From assembly GCF_009746125.1 (NCBI RefSeq), contig NZ_CP041352.1, positions 186,001 through 250,000 on the forward strand: 64,000 nucleotides of DNA, read 5' to 3'. The translations under genes and the position numbers were made by a program. This document shows positions 34,969 through 43,780 of this stretch, one piece after another (the first letter of the stretch is position 1; each line of letters opens with the position of its first letter). This stretch comes from Casimicrobium huifangae. Lineage in GTDB: Bacteria; Pseudomonadota; Gammaproteobacteria; Burkholderiales; Casimicrobiaceae. The notes under the pieces are model-generated. The model did no database searches, had not been told where the DNA came from, and was given only the letters and a program-made list of their open reading frames with translations.

Positions 34969-35673
34969 ATGGCGCCCTTTTTCATGCTGGATCTTTGCCA
35001 GAGTTATCCGCGCACACGTAGTCTGTGTGCCATCACCACTGCGGCGGTGCTCGCCGCCGTTCTCCACGCAATCGCGCTGCCGGCCCATGCTGCGAGTTTT
35101 GGGGGAGGCAGTGGTTTTGTTCACGACCCTGAGGGCAAGCCGATTGCGGGGGCGCATGTGATTGTGTACATCATGTCGCGCGATGTGAGCAACATCCCGA
35201 TTCCGTTTGCACGCAGCTCACCGGTGTGTGGGCCGGACTACTACACCACGACGGATGCCGAGGGGCGCTTCAGCATTCCGGAGAACGAGCTGGAGTTTCC
35301 ATGGAAGCTCTCGCTGCTGAGTGAGCGGCGGCCACGGTTTCTGCCGGTGGTGTATGCGAAGGACTATGTTGACACTGGCATTGAGGTGAGAGCGGGGCTG
35401 GAGACCAGGGACGGTGGGGACCGCAAGACGGGGCCGATTGTGCTGGATGTGACGATGAAGCGGGACACGGGGACGAGAGTGGAGCGGGCGAAGTATCTGT
35501 CCTACATCGGCGGGGCGGGCTGTGGCTGCTGGCCGTTTCATGAGGAGTTGAATAGGGAGTTCAAGACAGTTTTATCTGCCGCACAGAACGAATACGACGA
35601 TCAACTTGGCATCAAACCTGGACGACCGAGTGTCGCTTGGCGGCCTGGGAATGTAATGCGGTGTGTCGAATGA
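34969..35673 (+). CDS. Secreted protein A1, carboxypeptidase-regulatory-like domain
   Basis: This 234-residue protein has a signal peptide (cleavage probably after ALPAHA) and a beta-sandwich domain of the carboxypeptidase-regulatory type (GFVHDPEGKPIAGAHVIVYI ... TTTDAEGRFSIPENEL). It ends in a Cys-containing motif GGAGCGCWPFHEELNREF and a divergent tail. It is one half of a duplicated A-B pair; its copy is at 36164-36826. The stop overlaps the start of the B1 gene (ATGA). Family function is unknown; similar domains often bind or stabilise other extracellular proteins. Confidence 0.75.
   Translation: MAPFFMLDLCQSYPRTRSLCAITTAAVLAAVLHAIALPAHAASFGGGSGFVHDPEGKPIAGAHVIVYIMSRDVSNIPIPFARSSPVCGPDYYTTTDAEGRFSIPENELEFPWKLSLLSERRPRFLPVVYAKDYVDTGIEVRAGLETRDGGDRKTGPIVLDVTMKRDTGTRVERAKYLSYIGGAGCGCWPFHEELNREFKTVLSAAQNEYDDQLGIKPGRPSVAWRPGNVMRCVE
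35082..35561 (+). repeat. 480-base repeat, copy 1 (pair with 36256-36735)
   Basis: The block is copied 1174 bases downstream with only 6 mismatches by eye. It covers most of the A genes; sequence outside the block diverges sharply. A shorter repeat of about 185 bases (from 35879) in the B genes is also shared with the region from 37035. Confidence 0.9.
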
Positions 35674-36167
35674 AGAAATCATTGGTTTCGGGCATATGTA
35701 TTCTGGTTGTCAATTTGGCGTGTGCGTACGAAATTGATACTCGCGCTAGGATCACCGATGAGGCGTTCCAGAGAAGCAATTTCTCAACGACCATCGGATT
35801 GTTCGAACGACTTGGCCTGGGCAAGTCACGGTTTCGTACTCAGCAAGCGAACGGCCGATTTGTCCTGAACTACAGCCTCGGCCAAAAATACTACGATCCC
35901 CTGAAGGTGGGAGGCGCGGATCGCTACGCCACCGCCTTTGACGCCGAGAACAGCTGGGTGATGAAGGCGTACCGTGCGCCCAAGCCGCAGCGACGGTGGT
36001 TTTACTCCCAGTTTGACGGTCGCGACGAGCCGTATTTTCCGGTGGACTGGATGGCGCGCGGGGCGGTGCGTGAGGATGACACCAAGGCGCTGTTTGCCTG
36101 TAACCGGGGTGAAGTGTCTGGTGACGCCCAGAAACATCCAAGGGTTACACAAGGGGCGCACACATGA
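35670..36167 (+). CDS. Secreted protein B1
   Basis: This 165-residue protein has a short signal peptide (MKKSLVSGICILVVNLACA) followed by YEIDTRARITDEA and a core GQKYYDPLKVGG, WVMKAYRAPKPQRRWFYSQFDGRDEPYFPVDWMARG. The core is shared with B2. The C-terminal 30 residues (from about REDDTKALFAC) are not shared and may be a rearranged end. The ATG overlaps the A1 stop, and the stop overlaps the A2 start. Function unknown. The operon-like pairing with A1 suggests that the two exported proteins work together. Confidence 0.7.
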   Translation: MKKSLVSGICILVVNLACAYEIDTRARITDEAFQRSNFSTTIGLFERLGLGKSRFRTQQANGRFVLNYSLGQKYYDPLKVGGADRYATAFDAENSWVMKAYRAPKPQRRWFYSQFDGRDEPYFPVDWMARGAVREDDTKALFACNRGEVSGDAQKHPRVTQGAHT

Positions 36168-36826
36168 AATGGCGGACACCACTGATCTGCCTCTTGCGGG
36201 CTTGGACGAGCAACGCGCTCGTTGTCCTGACGTCACTCATCCTCAACATTGCCGCGGCCCATGCTGCGAGTTTTGGGGGAGGCAGTGGTTTTGTTCACGA
36301 CCCTGAGGGCAAGCCGATTGCGGGGGCGCATGTGATTGTGTACATCATGTCGCGCGATGTGAGCAACATCCCGATTCCGTTTGCGCGCAGCTCACCGGTG
36401 TGTGGGCCGGACTACTACACGACCACCGATGCCGAGGGGCGCTTCAGCATTCCGGAGAACGAGCTGGAGTTTCCATGGAAGCTCTCGCTGCTGAGTGAGC
36501 GGCGGCCACGGTTTCTGCCGGTGGTGTATGCGAAGGACTATGTTGACACGGGCATTGAGGTGAGAGCGGGGCTGGAGACCAGGGACGGTGGAGACCGCAA
36601 GACGGGGCCGATTGTGCTGGATGTGACGATGAAGCGGGACACGGGGACGAGAGTGGAGCGGGCGAAGTATCTGTCCTACATCGGCGGGGCGGGCTGTGGC
36701 TGCTGGCCGTTTCATGAGGAGTTGAATAGGGAGTTTGGTACGGTTTATGCCGTTGCTGCCGGAGAGTTAGCGAGACAAGGCAAATCTGGCGGCGTACCTG
36801 GCCTTTCACCGCAAAGGTGCAGATAG
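36164..36826 (+). CDS. Secreted protein A2, near-identical copy of A1 domain
   Basis: The 220 residues have a different N-terminal signal (about 35 residues, ending NIAAAHA) but the same carboxypeptidase-regulatory-like domain as A1 through GCGCWPFHEELNREF. The C-terminal tail differs. Start and stop overlap B1 and B2. A different leader on the same domain suggests that recombination, rather than simple duplication, shaped the pair. Confidence 0.75.
   Translation: MKWRTPLICLLRAWTSNALVVLTSLILNIAAAHAASFGGGSGFVHDPEGKPIAGAHVIVYIMSRDVSNIPIPFARSSPVCGPDYYTTTDAEGRFSIPENELEFPWKLSLLSERRPRFLPVVYAKDYVDTGIEVRAGLETRDGGDRKTGPIVLDVTMKRDTGTRVERAKYLSYIGGAGCGCWPFHEELNREFGTVYAVAAGELARQGKSGGVPGLSPQRCR
36256..36735 (+). 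repeat. 480-base repeat, copy 2 (pair with 35082-35561)
   Basis: Second copy of the block described at 35082-35561; 474 of 480 positions are the same by eye. Conservation of both copies points to recent duplication or gene conversion. Confidence 0.9.
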
Positions 36827-37245
36827 TGAAAAAGTGCATTGCTGGTCTTCTCGCAGTTGGCGCCTGTGCCGCTTCGCACAGCTACGAGATCGACACACAT
36901 TCGCGCATCACTGAGGCCGCGTATTTTGCAAGTGTGATGTTCACAACATCTGCGCAAACGCGAGTCGGCCTACGGAAGTCACGCCCGTGGGCTCCGAACC
37001 CGGGAGACCCAACGCAATTTCCCCGTCTCCACCTCGGCCAAAAATACTACGACCCTCTGAAGGTGGGAGGTCCGGACCGCTACGCCACCGCCTTTGACGC
37101 CGAGAACCGCTGGGTGATGAAGGCGTACCGTGCGCCCAAGCCGCAGCGGCGGTGGTTTTACTCCCAGTTTGACGGTCGCGACGAGCCGTATTTTCCGGTG
37201 GACTGGATGGCGCGCGGTGTGATTTACGGCATGATTGCGGTGTGA
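36826..37245 (+). CDS. Secreted protein B2, shortened copy of B1
   Basis: A GTG at 36826 gives MKKCIAGLLAVGACAASHS, parallel to the B1 signal, then YEIDTHSRITEAA and the shared core ending in PVDWMARG. It then stops after only eight further residues, while B1 continues for longer. An upstream GTG at 36817 is also possible. Both B copies differ immediately after the shared core, so at least one is probably truncated. No catalytic motif was recognised. Confidence 0.65.
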   Translation: MKKCIAGLLAVGACAASHSYEIDTHSRITEAAYFASVMFTTSAQTRVGLRKSRPWAPNPGDPTQFPRLHLGQKYYDPLKVGGPDRYATAFDAENRWVMKAYRAPKPQRRWFYSQFDGRDEPYFPVDWMARGVIYGMIAV

Positions 37246-37913
37246 CAAACGGTAGACGCCCCGCACCACTCCGCCATCTGCACGCCCGGCCACGGTTGTG
37301 GTCGGCACTGGTGTTCGGCGTAATCGTTGGGCTGCTGTTGCCGATAACGCTGGTGTCGGAATGGATCACGCGGGCGCTGATCGGGTGGAATGCAGGCGCA
37401 CTGCTTTACCTGATACTGGTGTTGCTGATGATGTATGGCGCCGACGCCGCACGCATCCGCTCGCAGGCAGAGCGCGAGGACGAGGGGCGCAACACCATCC
37501 TGTTGCTGGTCAGCGTGACCATGGTGGTGGTGCTGCTGGCCATTGCAGTTCAACTGTCCTACGCGAAAGAAACCCACGGCGCATCGAAGGCCGGACATGT
37601 GGGTCTGGCGGCGCTGACCGTGTTCACGGCGTGGCTGTTTGTGCAGACGATTTTTGCCCTGCACTATGCCCACGAGTACCAGTTGCAGCATTCGGCGAAG
37701 TCGCCGTCGCTGTTGTTCCCCGGCACCGAGGCGCCGGACTACTTCGACTTTCTGTATGTGTCCTGCGTGATTGGCACGTCCGGCCAGACGGCGGACGTGG
37801 CCTTCGCTTCGCGCCGCATGCGACGGGTCGGCTTGCTGCATTGCGTGCTGGCTTTCGTGTTCAACACCACGCTGCTGGCGCTGACGATCAACGTTGCGGC
37901 CGGGTTGATTTAG
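37242..37913 (+). CDS. DUF1345-family membrane protein
   Basis: The 223-residue protein has about five hydrophobic helices. Its LHYAHEYQ and C-terminal YFDFLYVSCVIGTSGQTADVAF match the DUF1345 family of unknown function. The GTG start overlaps the stop of B2, so it may be read through from the duplicated operon; a later start at about 37290 is possible. The function of the family is not known. Confidence 0.8.
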   Translation: MTNGRRPAPLRHLHARPRLWSALVFGVIVGLLLPITLVSEWITRALIGWNAGALLYLILVLLMMYGADAARIRSQAEREDEGRNTILLLVSVTMVVVLLAIAVQLSYAKETHGASKAGHVGLAALTVFTAWLFVQTIFALHYAHEYQLQHSAKSPSLLFPGTEAPDYFDFLYVSCVIGTSGQTADVAFASRRMRRVGLLHCVLAFVFNTTLLALTINVAAGLI

Positions 37914-37935
37914 GGAAACGCTGAGTCAATTCCCG

Positions 37936-38640
37936 CTAGGCGCGGATCAATGGCAGTAAATGCCGTATGCCGGCCGGCGTCTCAACCAGTGCTCGCGTCG
38001 TGCCCACCCGTTGCAACCACCCGGTGGCGATGAATTGCGACAGCAGCGCCTTCGGCAAAGCACCGGCCAGGTGCTCACGTCGCTCGGACCAGTCCATGCA
38101 GGCGTAGGCGAAGCGGGGGCGGACGGTGTCACGCTGAGTGCGCTGTATTGCAGCGTCGTCAAAATGCGCCGCTTGCAGCCATGCGCCCGCACCGCGCCCG
38201 AGCGAGAATTCGCCGCGTTCGTTCGCCACCAGAACTTGCCGGGCCAGCAGCGCATCGCGCAATTGCACGCCCAGCTCTCCGGCGAGATGGCAATAGCAAC
38301 TGCGCGCGTGCTTCAATGGCTGCCGGTCGGGGCGTCTCCATCGCGTGGACACCTCATCACGCTCGGCGACCAGCGACAAGGTCTCCAGCATGTGCGCCAC
38401 GTCACCGTCGGCCAGCGAAAAGTAGCGATGTCTTCCCTGCGTTCGCTGCGCCACCAGGCCGGCATCGCGCAGCGCGGCGAGATGCGTGCTGGCTGTCTGC
38501 GGAGTGATGCCGACAGCGCGCGCCAGCTCTCCCGCAGAGCGGGCTTCACCCGCCAGCAGCAGCGCCAGCATGCGCGCCCGCGACGGGTCGGCGAGCAGCG
38601 CCGCGATGCGGGCAAAGCGCGGTTCGGCGGTTGTGGCCAT
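37936..38640 (-). CDS. ArsR-family winged-helix regulator
   Basis: A 234-residue regulator with an ArsR-type winged helix (about 8-90: RMLALLLAGEARSAGELARA, GITPQTASTHLAALRDAGLV). It is longer than classic ArsR proteins, and the C-terminal part contains CYCH. The start overlaps the upstream NIPSNAP stop by one base. As the last gene of an exporter operon it could be an autorepressor. The metal or ligand is not evident. Confidence 0.82.
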   Translation of the reverse strand: MATTAEPRFARIAALLADPSRARMLALLLAGEARSAGELARAVGITPQTASTHLAALRDAGLVAQRTQGRHRYFSLADGDVAHMLETLSLVAERDEVSTRWRRPDRQPLKHARSCYCHLAGELGVQLRDALLARQVLVANERGEFSLGRGAGAWLQAAHFDDAAIQRTQRDTVRPRFAYACMDWSERREHLAGALPKALLSQFIATGWLQRVGTTRALVETPAGIRHLLPLIRA

Positions 38641-38990
38641 CAGTCGGCACGTGGCGTGGAAAGCGCTGGCTGATGCAAGGTGCCCTCGACGCCGCGCAGG
38701 AAAGTGCGCTCCTCACGCAGGATGAACTTCATCTGCTGCGCCATGGCAAAGTTTTGCCTGCCTTCGTCGTCGCTCTTGAGCCGGGCGCGATAGTTCTCGT
38801 AGGCGGAAAGCGAGTCGAACGAAATGAGCCCCCACGCGATGTCGTTGGTACCCTCATGGGGCACGAAGTAGCCGAGCAGATTGCCACCGCAGCGCGGAAT
38901 GATGCGCCCCCAGTTTTCGGCGTAAGTGCGGAATGCATCCAGCTGGAAAGGGTCAAGCTGATAGCGGATGAAGCAAGTGATGGAGGGCAT
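38640..38990 (-). CDS. NIPSNAP-family protein
   Basis: The 116 residues match the NIPSNAP domain ([20 protein letters not shown] ... [21 protein letters not shown]), a dimeric alpha-beta ferredoxin-like fold. The family's role is unclear. It is 14 bases after the monooxygenase-like gene and overlaps the ArsR gene start. Confidence 0.85.
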   Translation of the reverse strand: MPSITCFIRYQLDPFQLDAFRTYAENWGRIIPRCGGNLLGYFVPHEGTNDIAWGLISFDSLSAYENYRARLKSDDEGRQNFAMAQQMKFILREERTFLRGVEGTLHQPALSTPRAD

Positions 38991-39004
38991 GGCGAGATTC
39001 CGGG

Positions 39005-39349
39005 CTATTGATGGTGGTTGCGCGAGTCAGCGGGCGCCTGCTCACGGTCGTCGAGTCCGTAGTCGCGCAGCACCTGTGCCACACGCAGTCGATAACCTGC
39101 GAACACGCCATGCCGACCGGCGTTTTGGGCCTGCCGATGTGGCGGGGTGTTGCGCCACGCCGCGACGGCAGCCTCGTCGCGCCAGAACGACAGTGACAGG
39201 AATTTGCCCGGCTGCGTCACGCTCTCAAAACGCTCGACGCTGATGAATCCATCAATGGTTTCAAGCGCGGGTTTGAGCCGACCTGCAAGGTCGAAATAAG
39301 TATCGGTAGCGCCCGCTACGGGCAGCACTTCGAAGATGACGGCGATCAC
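39005..39349 (-). CDS. Antibiotic biosynthesis monooxygenase (ABM)-domain protein
   Basis: A 114-residue ferredoxin-like fold protein; [20 protein letters not shown] and [32 protein letters not shown] fit the ABM family. Small ABM proteins oxidise quinone-like or aromatic compounds, or degrade haem in related families. It overlaps the DMT exporter gene by 4 bases. Confidence 0.83.
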   Translation of the reverse strand: MIAVIFEVLPVAGATDTYFDLAGRLKPALETIDGFISVERFESVTQPGKFLSLSFWRDEAAVAAWRNTPPHRQAQNAGRHGVFAGYRLRVAQVLRDYGLDDREQAPADSRNHHQ

Positions 39350-40323
39350 GATGTAGCCCTCTCAGTCTTTGCTGTTGTGGTTCGATCGTCGTACGGCGCT
39401 GGCCGGGCGGGCCAGTTGATCAGCGCGACGCCGGTGATTGTGATGACCAGACCAATTAAAACCGACGGCGGTGGCTGCTCGCCAAGGATCAGGAAGCCGA
39501 GCAGCACGCTGACCCCGGCGCGCAAATAGCTCTGGCTCGCCACGCCCATTGCGCCCAGCGTTTTGATCAGACGGAAGTAGATGATCAGCGCCACGCCGGT
39601 GCACAGAATGCCAAGCGTGACTGCGGCAACCAGCGAAGTGGCCGACGGCACCAGTGCCCACGGATGATCGACGGCCAGGCTCAACGGCAGCAGTGTCGCT
39701 GCGGCGCACAGCATGGTTCCGCAGGCGGTGGTCAGCGACGACAGGTGGGCGAGCCGTTTGCCGCTAAGTGCAGCGCAGGCGTACAGAAATGCACCGAACA
39801 GCACCGCCACTTGCGCCAGTGTCTGCTGGCCGATGCCGCGCAAGGCATCCACACCAATCACCAGCACTACACCGACCAGTCCGAGCGCTACACCGATCGT
39901 CTTGCGCGACGTGCTGGCGCTACCGCTGCCTGCGGCCGTGCCACGCAGGCGTGACCACAGTGCCATCACCATGCCAATCAGTAACACGAACAGTGGTGAG
40001 GTGGAATTGAGTACGCCCGCCGTGCCACTGGGCACGTATTGCTGACCCCACGCAAGCACCAGCCACGCCAGGCTGCTGTTAAGCAGTGACTGCACGAACA
40101 GCAGGCGCCAGTCACGCGCACCGCGCGGCAGGCGCTCGCTGCGCAGGCGCATGATTGCCAGCAGGAACAGCGACGCAATCGTCACCCTGATTGCGATCAG
40201 GGTGACCGGCGGAATGGTCGCCAGCGCCAGTTTGATCAGCAGATAGGACGAGCCCCAGAACGCAGCGAGCAGGGCGAGTAGCGCGTATTCGGGGGCGGGG
40301 CTTTGCAGAGGCTGCGAGGTCAT
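39346..40323 (-). CDS. EamA-family (DMT superfamily) transporter
   Basis: The 325 residues form about ten hydrophobic helices in two EamA repeats (ALLAAFWGSSYLLIKLALA at the start and AGVSVLLGFLILGEQPPPSV near the end). Members export amino acids or other metabolites. It heads a four-gene minus-strand operon with ABM, NIPSNAP and ArsR genes, which suggests efflux and detoxification of a small compound. Confidence 0.88.
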   Translation of the reverse strand: MTSQPLQSPAPEYALLALLAAFWGSSYLLIKLALATIPPVTLIAIRVTIASLFLLAIMRLRSERLPRGARDWRLLFVQSLLNSSLAWLVLAWGQQYVPSGTAGVLNSTSPLFVLLIGMVMALWSRLRGTAAGSGSASTSRKTIGVALGLVGVVLVIGVDALRGIGQQTLAQVAVLFGAFLYACAALSGKRLAHLSSLTTACGTMLCAAATLLPLSLAVDHPWALVPSATSLVAAVTLGILCTGVALIIYFRLIKTLGAMGVASQSYLRAGVSVLLGFLILGEQPPPSVLIGLVITITGVALINWPARPAPYDDRTTTAKTERATS

Positions 40324-40533
40324 GCGGGCGATGGACTGGGCTACAAAGTGCTCAGTCTAGGCCGCCAGACAAGCAAATGTTTCGACGCGGATCGAAGTGT
40401 TGATCAACGAGAGAATCGCTGCCACTCACTGAAGCTGTCGTTGGTCGTCAGGCGGCTCAACCGGTAGACAGGCGCCCTTGCTTCAGCGTCTTCCTGGCGG
40501 CTCCGTGCGCGGTAGCGGCTCGTGCACCGACCA

Positions 40534-40950
40534 TTACGCGACGCCTGCAAACGGATTGACTATCGTGACGCCAATGATGCTTTGGCCAGCATTGAGGTCT
40601 TCGCTATACAACGTATTGCACCCACTGATCTTCGCTGATTGGACAATCATCGCGTCCCAAAACGAGATGCGGTTCAAACGATGAACATCGGTGGCCTCAA
40701 GGATGAGTTGTGGCGTAGCGTTCACGACCTGCATTCGCGCGAAAAACCGTAGACGGCGAACCGCCAATTCGGGCTCCAATCGCAGCTTCCGTGTGGCAGC
40801 GTTGTAATACTCCTGCATCACCTGTGTGGAAACGACGCCAGTGCCGTTGCGGTAGTGTTCAGCAATCAGGTTCGCGGCGATGCGTTGCTTTTCGGGGAAG
40901 GCTCCGTCATCAGCGTAGACGGCGACGTTGGTGTCAAAAAAAGCGAGCAT
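40534..40950 (-). CDS. vapC: PIN-domain toxin, VapC-type
   Basis: A 138-residue PIN ribonuclease. The acidic residues in MLAFFDTNVAVYADD, the central Glu (MQEYYNA) and the late Asp pair (ISFWDAMIVQSAK) are in place. It overlaps the antitoxin gene by one base (TAATG). VapC toxins cleave tRNA or rRNA and are held inactive by VapB. Confidence 0.87.
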   Translation of the reverse strand: MLAFFDTNVAVYADDGAFPEKQRIAANLIAEHYRNGTGVVSTQVMQEYYNAATRKLRLEPELAVRRLRFFARMQVVNATPQLILEATDVHRLNRISFWDAMIVQSAKISGCNTLYSEDLNAGQSIIGVTIVNPFAGVA

Positions 40951-41174
40951 TACACGTTGCGCTGCAATGCGTCTCGATCAAATGCCCAGCCACCGGAATT
41001 GCCACGACCGGCCTCGCGCAGATATTCATCCGCTTCGATCGCGCGTTGATGGGCGCCCGCAAGCTGTGCGATGTAGTCGCGGACCAACTGATTCAGGCTG
41101 GTACCCATCGCCTGGGCCGCTGCCCGCGCGCGCGCCGTGTCGTCGTCGTCTGCAGAAAGGGTCAAATTAGCCAT
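40950..41174 (-). CDS. vapB: Antitoxin of the VapBC pair
   Basis: The 74-residue protein has a ribbon-helix-helix-like N-terminus (MANLTLSADDDDTARARAAAQAMGTSLNQLV) and a C-terminal tail suited to wrapping the toxin. It sits directly before the PIN gene in the usual antitoxin-first order. It probably represses its own promoter in the 84 bases upstream. Confidence 0.83.
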   Translation of the reverse strand: MANLTLSADDDDTARARAAAQAMGTSLNQLVRDYIAQLAGAHQRAIEADEYLREAGRGNSGGWAFDRDALQRNV

Positions 41175-41258
41175 AATTATCAGTCACACTGTTTACGTGC
41201 ACACATAATACGTGTGAAGTAATGCGTTGTCAACAATAGACCTGAGTGTCGCCGCTCG

Positions 41259-43508
41259 TCATCCGAAGTCATAAGGATCCACATCCACCGCCCAGCGCAC
41301 CTTCGGCTTTGCCGCCTGCATCGCCTGTCGTAGTGTGAGCAGCGCCTCGGCCAGCGGGCGCACCTTGACGGCGACCGCGGTCATTGACCAGCGCGTGAAG
41401 TCCGCCTTGCGGGCGAGCGGCGCGGGTTGTGGCGCGAACACTTCGCCTTCATCGCCGAGCGCTTCGCGCAAGACGGCGTGCGCCTGCGTGAAGAAGTCGG
41501 CGACCGCCTGCGCATCCTTCGATTCAGCGCGCACCAGCGCCATGCGGGTAGCGGGTGGCAGGCCGATGGCTTCGCGGCTGGCGAGTGTCTGTTCGGCGAA
41601 GCCCTCGTAGTCACCCGCGAGCAGGGCGTGAAACACCGGATGATCGGGGAACTCGGTCTGAATCATCACTTCGCCGGGCAGTGCGTGACGGCCAGCGCGG
41701 CCGGCAACCTGAGTCAGCAGCGCAAACAAATCTTCCTGCGCACGAAAGTCGGTGGAGAACAGCGCGCGATCGGCATCGACGACTCCGACCAGCGTCAGCG
41801 CCGGAAAGTCGTGGCCCTTGGCGAGCATCTGGGTGCCGACCACGATGTCCACCTCGCGCGCGAGGATGCGCTCGTACAACTCGCGCCACGCGTGCTTGCC
41901 CGAGAGCGAATCGGTGTCGGCACGAGCGATGCGCGCGTCCGGGAAAGCTTCGATCAGCGCGGCTTCGAGCTTTTGCGTGCCGACACCTGCGCCAACCAGC
42001 TCCGGGTGGCCACAGGCGGGGCATTTAGACGGCACACCGGACTGCGCGCCGCAGTGATGGCAGCGTAATGAGCGCGTGGTCTGATGCAAGGTCATCTTGG
42101 CATCGCAGCGCTTGCACGGTGCGCTCCAGCCGCAGTGCGGGCAATACAGCGCAGGCGCAAAGCCACGGCGGTTGACCAGCACGAGGCTTTGCTCGCCGCG
42201 TTTGAGACGTGCTGCGATGCCGTCAGCGAGCGTTTCCGACAACCCGGCTTTCACGCGACGACCGCGCGCAGGTACGAGTCGCAGTGATGACGGCGCGGCC
42301 GCCGTCGCGCGCTCACGCAAGGCGATGTATTGATAGGCATCGCCGCGCGCACCCTGTGCAGCAGCGTAACGCACGTTGCGCCAGGTCTCCAGGCTTGGTG
42401 TGGCGCTGGCCAGCACGACAGGAATGTCGGCCTGCTTGGCGCGCACGATGGCCACGTCGCGGGCGTGATAGCGCGGCGATTCGTTCTGCTTGTACGAGCC
42501 GTCGTGCTCTTCGTCGATCACGATCAACCCGAGATTGGTAGCGGGCGCAAACACCGCGAGCCGGGTGCCGATGATCAGCCGCGCCTCGCCCGAATGCACG
42601 CGATGCCAGGCGCGATTGCGTTCGCCCGCCGCGAGCTTGGAGTGCAGCACGGCAGTGGCGACGCCGGGCAACGCCTTCAGCACGCGGTCGATCAACTGCG
42701 GCGTGAGGTTGATCTCCGGCACTAGCAGCAGCACCTGCTTGCCTGCGTTGAGCACCGAGGCGACCAAATCGAGATAGACCTCGGTTTTGCCGCTACCAGT
42801 GACGCCGTGCAGCAACGACACCGAGAACGCAGTTGCGCGCGCGCGCAACGCGTCGGCGGCGTCACGCTGCGCGGGCGTGAACTCGGGCAACTGCGGCAGC
42901 ACCAGCGTCGGTTGCGGCTGCGCAAAGACCGGCACCAGCCAGCCGGCCTGATGCCAGTCACGCAGCAGGCGCCGCTGCGTGGCCGACAGTTCATCCGTCG
43001 CTGCCACGTTGATCGCGTAACTGGTGCGCGGCGTGAAAAGCGCAGCCAGCGCCCGCTGCGCGCGATGGTGTGGCGGGATGCCAGCCACGTGGGCACGTCC
43101 TCCGCTCGTCAGTGCCCAGCCAGTGGGGTCTGGCGCTGGCGCCGCATCGGCCGGTGTGATGAGCCCTGCCGCCATGCCAAACGGCACCTGATAGTAGTCA
43201 GCCACAAATTGCGCCAGCGTGACCAGTGCCGTGGGTAGTGCGCCACTAAGCACGCGGCGCACTGGCTTCAACTTGCCAACGTCACCCTCGCCCGTGAGCT
43301 CGCCGTGCACGGCGGTAACCAACGCCGCATAGGGCCGCACGCCGACGGTTACTTCGACGCAGCCATTCAGCTCGACTTCGCGGTCGGCGACGGTGTAATC
43401 CAGCGCGCGGCCAACCTGATCAATGGCGAGGGGAACTTCCACGGTGATCCGTGTAAGTGCTTGCTCTCCATTGATGTCCAGCGTCTTCGGCATCTTTACA
43501 GACGTCAA
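41259..43508 (-). CDS. priA: Primosomal protein N' (replication restart helicase)
   Basis: The 749-residue helicase reloads the replisome at stalled forks. Walker A GVTGSGKT is at residues 235-242; a DEEH box (VIDEEHDGSYKQ), SATPS and four CxxC pairs (YCPHCGW, CKRCD, CHHCG, CPACG) forming the zinc sites are present. The first 110 residues are the 3'-end DNA-binding part. The gene lies alone, with a DnaA-box-like sequence upstream. Confidence 0.96.
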   Translation of the reverse strand: MTSVKMPKTLDINGEQALTRITVEVPLAIDQVGRALDYTVADREVELNGCVEVTVGVRPYAALVTAVHGELTGEGDVGKLKPVRRVLSGALPTALVTLAQFVADYYQVPFGMAAGLITPADAAPAPDPTGWALTSGGRAHVAGIPPHHRAQRALAALFTPRTSYAINVAATDELSATQRRLLRDWHQAGWLVPVFAQPQPTLVLPQLPEFTPAQRDAADALRARATAFSVSLLHGVTGSGKTEVYLDLVASVLNAGKQVLLLVPEINLTPQLIDRVLKALPGVATAVLHSKLAAGERNRAWHRVHSGEARLIIGTRLAVFAPATNLGLIVIDEEHDGSYKQNESPRYHARDVAIVRAKQADIPVVLASATPSLETWRNVRYAAAQGARGDAYQYIALRERATAAAPSSLRLVPARGRRVKAGLSETLADGIAARLKRGEQSLVLVNRRGFAPALYCPHCGWSAPCKRCDAKMTLHQTTRSLRCHHCGAQSGVPSKCPACGHPELVGAGVGTQKLEAALIEAFPDARIARADTDSLSGKHAWRELYERILAREVDIVVGTQMLAKGHDFPALTLVGVVDADRALFSTDFRAQEDLFALLTQVAGRAGRHALPGEVMIQTEFPDHPVFHALLAGDYEGFAEQTLASREAIGLPPATRMALVRAESKDAQAVADFFTQAHAVLREALGDEGEVFAPQPAPLARKADFTRWSMTAVAVKVRPLAEALLTLRQAMQAAKPKVRWAVDVDPYDFG

Positions 43509-43526
43509 TTATTCGTCCCCAACGCC

Positions 43527-43535
43527 TGTGGATAA
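43527..43535 (-). promoter_or_regulatory. DnaA-box-like sequence upstream of priA
   Basis: TGTGGATAA on the plus strand is the complement of TTATCCACA, the DnaA-box consensus. It lies 19 bases before the priA start. Confidence 0.45.
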
Positions 43536-43780
43536 ATTTGTGAGCATTTCTGCCCTACTTGCCCGCAAAGCGCGTGTGAATGCGGTTGTCGGGTTCTTGC
43601 ACGATTCTGTGGCGACCTCGAAACAACCCGATAAATCAACAACTTAGGTGGTTTTTCGCGGCTTTCAGCCGGGGCGCATACTCACTCGTCACAGAACGGA
43701 CACTTTTGTGCATAACTGGCGCGGTGGAGCGTCTTTTGACCGACTTGTCAAGCCAGGATGCGACCCGTTTGAACCGTTTG

